Of a DNA stretch of 64,000 bases, positions 56,848 through 64,000 are shown piece by piece. Source of the stretch: Delphinus delphis. Taxonomy: Eukaryota > Chordata > Mammalia > Artiodactyla > Delphinidae. Numbering within the stretch: the first letter of the stretch is position 1; each line of letters opens with the position of its first letter. The notes below the pieces were generated by a model. That model was not told the origin of the DNA, made no database searches, and saw only the letters and a program-made list of their open reading frames with translations. The stretch spans positions 102,276,957-102,340,956 of the forward strand of contig NC_082689.1 in NCBI RefSeq assembly GCF_949987515.2. Reading direction: 5' to 3'. The translations under genes were made by a program, and so were the position numbers.

Positions 56848-57012
56848 ATCTGGCTGCATATTGGAGTCCTGTGGAGTCTTGTAAAAATATGCTGATGCCT
56901 AGATCCCACTCCCAGAGACTCTAATATAATTGACCTGAGGTGTGCTCTGAGCATTAGGAGTTTCGTAAGTTCCCCAGGTGATTCTAATGTGCAGCCCAGG
57001 TTGACTCTCACA
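56848..57012 (+). mobile_element. MER5-type hAT element
   Basis: TCTGGCTGCATATTGGAGTC, GATGCCTAGATCCCACTCCC, CCCCAGGTGATTCTAATGTG and CAGCCCAGGTTGACTCTCAC in MER5 order. The outermost ends are eroded. Confidence 0.7.
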
Positions 57013-57019
57013 GGTGTAG

Positions 57020-58480
57020 ATACATGTAATATAAGGTGGAGGGTCCAGGTGAGAGAGATGTAATGACTTGGAAATGAAGAGTGAGGGACACACTGAGATA
57101 CATTTTGGATTAAATCATCTGCACTTGGTGACTTGGGTGGGTATAAAGGTCGAGGAAGAGGAAATGTGAAAGGTGACTTAATTTTTCTCCCTTGGAAAAC
57201 TAAGTGGATGGTATTTCTGTAAACCGCAAAAGGAATGCAGAGAAGTAGGTGAATGGAAGTTTGATTTGATATGTTGAGGCTGAGGGATGTAGGAGGCCTC
57301 TGGTAAAGATGAGTATAAGCAGTGGGATATTTGAGCCTGGGTTATTGGGTGTAATGAGGGAGTCATCAGCATATGACACTAATAAATACAGCTGTGGGAG
57401 TGGATGAGGTCACCTAGGGAGCATGGTATAGTGAAAAGGAAGAGATCTGAGGCACACTGGCCTGTTGGCAGAGAAGCTGGTGAAGGAGATAAAGGGGGTA
57501 TAGTCAGAAGTAGGAGGAAAAATAAGAGTGATGTGGAAGCCAAAATAGGGGGTTTCAGGCAGAGGGTAACTGGTAGAATGAAGTACAGTTGGAGGGAATA
57601 ATTGACTTTAGAAGTACAGGTAATGATATCTGATTGTTTTATGTTGAAACATTTTTTTCTCTAACCTATTTTATCTTAACATTTAAAGTATATCATTGCA
57701 TACAAAATATATTTGAGAAAAGCCTGATCATGTACTGTCATTTATTACTAGTAAGGGGAGCTGGGGACAGCTAGAGAACTTTGAAAGAGTAGTGGAGATT
57801 GGGGCCGTATCTTTGAAGAACGGACCCAGGAACTGACTAGAGGTGAATAAAGAATCTTCAGAGTTTTGAGACCATCCAGGACCCAGGTGAGGCTGGAGAC
57901 CAGGTATTTGCAGTGGAGTCAGTTAACGTGGCGGTACCATGTTTAAATGGGCTCCGTAGCCCAGGGCCTAGGCCACTTGTGATGGAGCAGATTGAGTCTA
58001 GTGGGGAGTTCGCTGGTAGACATGGCACAAGCCTTTGTGGAAAATTAAAGAGGCTCCTAATGCAAGGTCAAGAGATTTATCGTGGGATCCAGGCAAATTG
58101 GGGAAGGAAGTTGAATCAGCAGTGCTAACCTGACTGCATGGGAGAACGGTGTGAGGTGAAAGGACAGCACTCTAAGGAGGCCAAAACCCTGTTTGATGGG
58201 AAGGGTGATCGGCTTGGGGTTTGTAGTCAGAGAGGGATTTAATGGCTCACTTCCAGGTCTCGAGGTCCAGGGTATGATCTGAACACCTGTGTTTCCATGG
58301 TTTACAGAAGTGGCTGGAGATCTGAGGCCTGGGTGACCAGCTGTTAGTACCAGTATGGACGGTACTAGAATGGTCGCAGAGGCTAGGTGGAAAGGAAGGT
58401 CTCCTCTGTGGGCTCATGACCATTAGAGTGAAACACTTATCCAGATGCCTTGATTGTATTGGAATTCTAATTAGAGTCCC
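57020..58480. other. Gene-free DNA, probably old repeats in part
   Basis: Purine-rich on the plus strand. 57180-57600 recalls a common diverged repeat with AGGAGGAAAAATAAGAGTGA. I see no gene. Confidence 0.35.
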
Positions 58481-58489
58481 TTCCCCCCT

Positions 58490-58900
58490 TTTATGTAATT
58501 ATTTTGAGTTGTTTCATCATCCTAGGTGCTTTAAAAATTCACAGGATGTTTAGGAGTGTGTCTTCTACTAGTCCTGTTCAATCAGAGACATCATCTCTTT
58601 AATCCTGGGCAATTTTTTTTTCTGTGTTTGCTGTTATTATTCCTTTGTTCACCTTCTCCGTTCTTCTAAAATTCCTCTATTTGGGAGATCTTTGACCTTT
58701 TGTTCCTGTTTTCTATAGATCCCTTAGCTTTCCTCTGTTGTGCTACATTCTAGAAGAACTACTTAACTGGATCTTCCAGCTAAACGAGTTGCTCTTCAGC
58801 TGTACCCATTCAGCATTCATCCCATCCGTTGAACTTTTAATTTCAGTGATGACAATTTCAATTTCCAGGATCCCTCTTTTTGTGTGTGTGTATGTGTGGC
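58490..58900 (-). mobile_element. Possible old L1 5' region, antisense
   Basis: GAACTTTTAATTTCAGTGAT, GACAATTTCAATTTCCAGGA and the T-rich context resemble the reverse of the L1M ORF1 leader. Ends are unclear. A short GT stretch lies at 58881-58910. Confidence 0.4.
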
Positions 58901-60820
58901 AGTGTGTGGTCATTCTTGTATTTCCTGAGGATATTAATTAATCTTCTAAAGTTCTAAACTCTTCTAAAGATCCATGGCAGGGAAGGGCAGGATGAGCCTG
59001 CGCCAGCCTGTCTCTGGATGTGAGCACTCCTTGGTCTGCCTTGGGCACACTCCCAGGCCTCTCTGAACTTAGTGCTCACACCGCTTGCATCTGGGGGCAG
59101 ATACCGTGCTGTCCGTCTCTGCCCGGTCCAAAGCAGTGAGTAGAAGTATGGAGGGGTTGGCTAGATGGCTGCTTCTGCAGGAGCCTGCTCTAACGCATGA
59201 GGTCTGTTGCCCTTGGTATTTCTGGCTCCAAGCATTAGCCACCTATGAGCTTTGAATGTCCCTAGTTTCATTTTTAGCAAATCCTTTCCTTGAGTGAACT
59301 GTGGTTTCTTTCCACCTATCTGCTCTCAATTGTTTTCTTGCTTTCAGGGCTTCCTTGTAGTGGTAAAGACATGGAGGAGACTTCTCCTTATCCGGCAGTA
59401 TACTTGTAGATTCCTTTACCTTTTAAAAATCTTTTGTTGTTTCTATGGATGTGGGATAGGAGGGAAGAGCTACAGCTTGACTAGTCTGCCTCCCTGATTC
59501 AATCTTCCCCACAATTTTTTATACTGTAAAATCTCGCCATTTGCCTGATCATTTGTCTTCACATTTCAAAAATTCAATTTAGTTGGGAGCTGAGATAAAT
59601 AGGTTAAGTCAGTGGTTTCCTGCTTGGTCTCAATAAAAATTGGGATATGGAGATTTTTTTTTTGCCTTCGAAATACATTTAGTTCATTGAGATCATTGTG
59701 CCAGGAAGTGTAAATATCCTTGTATCTGTTCCTTTATGCCTCCCTTCTTTTTATCACTGATGAAATCTGTGAAACCTGTCATCCTTCTCTGTGATTTACA
59801 AGACAGACTTTTCCAGGGTATGTCAACTGTTCTGAAGAAAATGTTGTTAAGGATCAGATTTGGCAGATCAGATAGATAATGATGTGCCTGTGAAAGACTG
59901 GGCTATTGATGAGCCTCGTGTCAACACTGATTGCCATATGTGGGCAATTTTTCCCTTGCACCGTTGCTCTGGCTGAGGTGTCTGTAAGGATTTTCATGAG
60001 CAAGGGACCGTTTTGATTCTAAATCAGAATTCTGTGCTGGCACAACTGTGTTATATTCTGCTTGGTCATGGCAGGATTTGTAACTGCTGATAGTTCTGTG
60101 GCTTCCCCAAAGGTGGGCTTTAAAAGTAATGAGCACTTAGGAAACGTATTTCCATTTAAAATAATCTTTTTTTTTATTACTGTTCTGAAACTAATAAATT
60201 CACTCAGTACTACTGTGTTTCCACGGGTTTGTTCAGTTCGTGAGATTTTGTCTCTCTTAGAAACATGTTTTGAGTAACTTGTACGGAATGTGATCGTGGA
60301 CCAATTCATTGTGATGAGCAATTGAGGAGACGAAAGAAAGAACCCAACTGCTGAATCTGATTGTTTCAGAAGAAAAGTTTCTAAAATGCATTCCCTGGGA
60401 ATTTCTGCCATTGAATGAAAGTCATTTCTATTTCCTTTATAGTCATCACATGGCACTCCTAGATCTTCTGGGAATGTCTGCTCAACCAAGTTATGACGGT
60501 GACAGTTCTGTTTTGAAACAGTTCCTTCTGCCTTCACAAAAGCTTGAAATTTTGCAGCAGGACATTACAGGAGGGCAGACTGCTGCCCCATCATCTTAGG
60601 ATCAGCTGGAGGCAGGCTGCTGTGCTTGGTCTCCACACACTGGACTTGGGAAGCCTGAACACTGACAAACTGAAGATGAAGTTTAAAGATGTTTGTAAAG
60701 ACAAATCTTTGTGGAATTTTCTGTGCCTCAGACCTAGTGTGGGTTGATATCATGCCTGTCCAAGAGAGAAGGCGGGTCAGGATATGTTGAAGCAAGTCTT
60801 CTAGAATATATGTAAAATTC
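58901..60820. other. Gene-free DNA; possible terminal exon of a non-coding RNA
   Basis: CTATTTCCTTTATAG at 60428-60442 is a passable splice acceptor. It is followed by about 380 nt up to an AATAAA at 60823, but nothing else supports a transcript. The 172-codon minus-strand frame 60019-60537 has no recognised domain. Confidence 0.3.
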
Positions 60821-60822
60821 AT

Positions 60823-60851
60823 AATAAAGTTGAGTCCGATTCAACTTTATT
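60823..60851. terminator. Palindromic polyadenylation signal
   Basis: AATAAAGTTGA, 7-nt loop, TCAACTTTATT. The 11-bp arms are perfect and place an AATAAA on each strand. Confidence 0.5.
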
Positions 60852-62379
60852 TTTTCCCCACAAAAAGTGAATTAGTGATTCTTAAATCTTTGTTAGGATT
60901 AGTTCTGGTCCTGTGACCCCAACTACCTGCAAGGGGGCTGGGATGTGCAATCCCTCCCCTGACAGGAGAACCAAATACAGGTGATCATTGGTAATGTCCA
61001 CCTCAGTTGGTTTAAAGCATCTTGTAGCACTCTCTTCCCACTAGAGTATTTTTCTTCGCAAGTGATTCATAGTGAACAGAGTTATAAGGAAATGAAAATT
61101 CTTCTGGTGGTAAAATTATAGCCTTTAAAATACATAAAATACAAACTTTGTATCCAAGTCCTGGAAGAGTGGGGAAAAAGGAAGGAGTCCACTTTTGTCT
61201 TTTTCTATCATCTGAAAGGGAGGGGGTGAGAGGGAGGGAGTGAATCAAGTGTTTCCTTAGTGCTTCCTACAAATGTCCCTACCACACAGATAAGGATCAT
61301 TTTACAGCTGCCAACATCCACGTTTTTCTGAATGGCGGAGCAGTATTTCAAACTCCGGTCTAACTTTGCTCCAACAGTCAAGGATTCTCGCCACCACATG
61401 GTACTGTCCCTGAAAGTCCCTGCAAACTATTTTGCATGTACATTTCCAGCAGATTTCCAAGACCATCACTGAGTGACTTGGCACCGGGGCATCTCTGACA
61501 CGAATGCGACCTTGACTTCATAGACGTGTGTTTCACGTGTTGCTTCACTCTGGGATCCAGCTTCTCTAGGAAGTTAACATAAGCATACTTATGAATCTGA
61601 CGACTTTAGCCCCCAGGAAATGCCTGGACTTGAACCTGAAGGCTCTCTTGATAGCAGACATCCTACCTCAGCCTCCACAGACAAGTCCCATGTGGAAATC
61701 TGACAGCATAGAAAGGAGATAAAATTTTTAACAGGTTTTGACTTCTGACCTATTAAAAAGTTAAGTCTGAGAGAAGTCTGTGTGAATTATTGTGCTGGCC
61801 GGTCTAACTTTTGATGTGCCCACAATACGTAAGTACTGGCCTGGTGGGATCCATGCACGCGCGCTGTATAGACGGTAAGTTCCATTAGAGTCGGAAGAGG
61901 ATGTTAACACGGTGGCCCGGGAAAGGCATCTGGAAGGCAGGGGCACAGGTACTGACGGGTCAGGCCAGCTCGAGGAGGGGAGGACAGTTCTCTTGGGCAT
62001 AGGATGGACAGGAACACCACATGGACAGACAGGCGGATGTTCTCTGAAGACTCCAAAGTCCGGTCTGGAGGTGGTGAAGATTGCAGGTTGAGGAAGTGGT
62101 GGGAGGACAGACTTAAAACATGGCTTCACTTCACTCTGGGGGTTTAAGTGGTTCCGAAAGAGCCTACCAGCAGGACGTGCTCTGCTTAGACAGGGCCCCC
62201 AGCTGCCCGCGGGGTTACTTGTGGGAGCCCTGCGTGTTGAGGCTACCCCGTCTAGCACGGCCCAGAGCATTCCCATCGTCATCAGACTTTTACTGAAAAA
62301 GAACATCCTGTGGCTGATCAAGGCGCAATCCTGAGGTTGAGCGGAGTCAGGAAAGAGCCTTGGGAATTGAACAAACTCA
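60852..62379. other. No gene recognised; contains a long unassigned frame
   Basis: The minus-strand frame 61761-62396 (211 codons, MTQIKPEFVQFPRLFPDSAQ at its start) is the longest unexplained frame outside the CpG island. It has no domain, signal peptide or repeat I recognise, and it is proline- and serine-rich as chance GC-rich frames often are. Its start overlaps a MIR-like relic. Confidence 0.35.
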
Positions 62380-62560
62380 GGCTTGATTTGTGTCACCCAA
62401 GGATGGGACCCTGGGCAAGTCCCCCAAGCTCTTGAAACTTCAGTTTTTCATCTACAAAATGGAGATACACTCCCACCTTTCTTGGAGGGCCATTACCATT
62501 AACTGCAGTAATATGTAAACAGGCATCCAGTGAAATATTAGTTCTTCTTTCCCTCCTGTC
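62380..62560 (+). mobile_element. MIR SINE relic
   Basis: GGGACCCTGGGCAAGTCCCC, CAGTTTTTCATCTACAAAAT and GAGATACACTCCCACC in MIR order. Confidence 0.6.
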
Positions 62561-64000
62561 TATTCATTTCAAAGTATGGGTACTGTACTGTTCCAGCACG
62601 TTGGCATCCCCTCTGCATCAGGATAACTTCCCTAATTTTTTTTATCAAAATGGAAGGGAGCAGAATCTACTCCGCTGAAGACCACCGTCCACAGCTTTCC
62701 TCACCAGGTTAGTCAACAGCGAGCAGGTTCCTAAGGAAGCAGGACAGAACACTGGCTGGTCGTTGTTATACTGAGTAATTGTTCAGCTGGGGGTTTGGCC
62801 AGGTTAGGCTGGGATGTCATCCAGGGAGGGAAGCTCAGGTGAGATGCTGCAGGATGGCATGAGGACACCAGAGGGAAGGAAGGGTATGGGAAATAGGTTT
62901 TGTCAGCATCTTATTTTTACCTAGGGATGATGGCTCTGTCCTCATACTTTATAGTGTCACCACTGTGAGAGTGCACTTTCCCATAGAAGGAGTTACATTT
63001 TAATTAGCCACACGGCACCTGATTTCTAACCTATCAGCCTTTTTCTCCAGGCTTCATCTCTTTGGGTTATTTTTGCCCATGTCCGCCACTTGCCTACGCC
63101 TTTCATGTGTATCAGAAAGGAACCACCAAGCACCCTGGAAATCCTATTACCAGACCTCAGGGTGTTAATTGTCACGTTCTCCCCCATGGTTACACACGTG
63201 CTGAAGAAGTGGTTCTCTTTCAAAAGTGTCTTGTCAAAACGCCAGGCACAGTTTGTTTTTGACATTTGCTGCTACCGTTAAATAATAGTCTTGCTTCTGT
63301 CATAGCTAATGTTGACTTGAAGGCATTTGGAGGGCATTTCTCAACTCCAGCCTTAACAGTGAGACCTGGGTCTTGACAGATATTTTTCTTGCTTGCCCAG
63401 GGCAACTGAATGTAAGGGGTTGCAACCTTTGCTTTTCTAAGCTCAAGAAAATTTCAGATGGGTACACACCACTTAAAACTTTAGAACTCATTGTGCACAC
63501 GTGCGTGTACTCACAGCCATGAACACCTACACACATACAAGTTGGAGTTCCTGAAGTTTTGCCATCCTGGGAATGACATTTACATCAATTAAATAGGATC
63601 CCATTTTAAGACCCCTTAAATCCTGGCTGTGCTGCCTTGGTAGACCTTTATCTGTTCGAATGTCAAACTTAATTACAGATCTCTTTAAAATCAGTAAGCA
63701 GGTTTATTGTTTCTGTATTGGCAGTGGAGTAAGCCCCGAGCAGCAAGCACTGTGTGCCATCTGTCAAAGAGAATCTGGGCTCTTCATACACAGCACTTAA
63801 CTTTCTTCTGTCCATTTGAAATTTAATTTACGGAACTTTTTCCCACTTTTGTGCAGCAGCATCTTTTGAATTTTTCCTCCAATGTCTTATAGAGCAATGT
63901 GTAGAGATCTCCTTCTAATGGGATCGTAATTTCTGAAATGTTCACCATTTATGAGGTAATAGAGAGGAGATTAAGAAAAAAAAATTGGGCAGAGCAAGTA
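62561..64000. other. No gene or repeat recognised
   Basis: Mixed-composition intergenic DNA. The overlapping frames at 63026-63536 on both strands show no family landmarks. Confidence 0.45.

Noticed and set aside
1..64000. CRISPR array, operon, phage or prokaryotic system
   Set aside because: No regularly spaced repeats, no dense coding, and clear mammalian introns and SINEs.

Overview
The window is nuclear DNA of a cetacean (whale or dolphin). The evidence is three copies of the CHR-type tRNA-Glu-derived SINE typical of cetaceans and relatives, a short cetartiodactyl-type mariner hairpin element, artiodactyl/cetacean-type L1 3' ends, and the vertebrate exon/intron structure of the one gene present. 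There are no operons, CRISPR arrays or prokaryotic genes. Most short open frames here are chance frames or transposon debris.

The only protein-coding gene I can support is INSIG2, on the + strand. A CpG-rich promoter and untranslated first exon lie at about 28.06-28.76 kb, with the exon 1 donor at 28345. Five coding exons follow: 42797-43040, 49328-49452, 52581-52747, 52924-53023 and 54074-54115. Joined, they keep phase and give exactly 225 codons plus a stop. The product is an ER membrane protein that holds the SCAP-SREBP complex in the ER when sterols are abundant and presents HMG-CoA reductase for degradation. A 3' UTR of about 2 kb probably ends near 56.08 kb.

Layout. 0-4.9 kb is a patchwork of antisense endogenous-retrovirus debris: a decayed gag remnant, LTR-like pieces, and one clean LTR followed by a tRNA-Leu-type primer-binding site. 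4.9-28 kb is gene-free upstream DNA with SINEs, MIRs, L1 and L2 ends, DNA transposon relics, nested insertions, a 103-bp tandem duplication and a perfect 30-nt palindrome. 28-42.6 kb is the INSIG2 promoter and intron 1. That intron contains a 7.9-kb L1 with intact 14-bp target-site duplications, dead reading frames and an internal duplication of about 0.61 kb covering the start of ORF1. 42.6-56 kb holds the rest of INSIG2. 56-64 kb is downstream intergenic DNA with old L1 and MER5-type relics.

I found no convincing new biological system. The most worthwhile observations are the duplicated ORF1 segment in the L1, the string of upstream ORFs before the INSIG2 start, a fully paired hairpin in intron 1, and a few strong inverted repeats. 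Repeat subfamily names come from memory of consensus sequences and should be treated as approximate.
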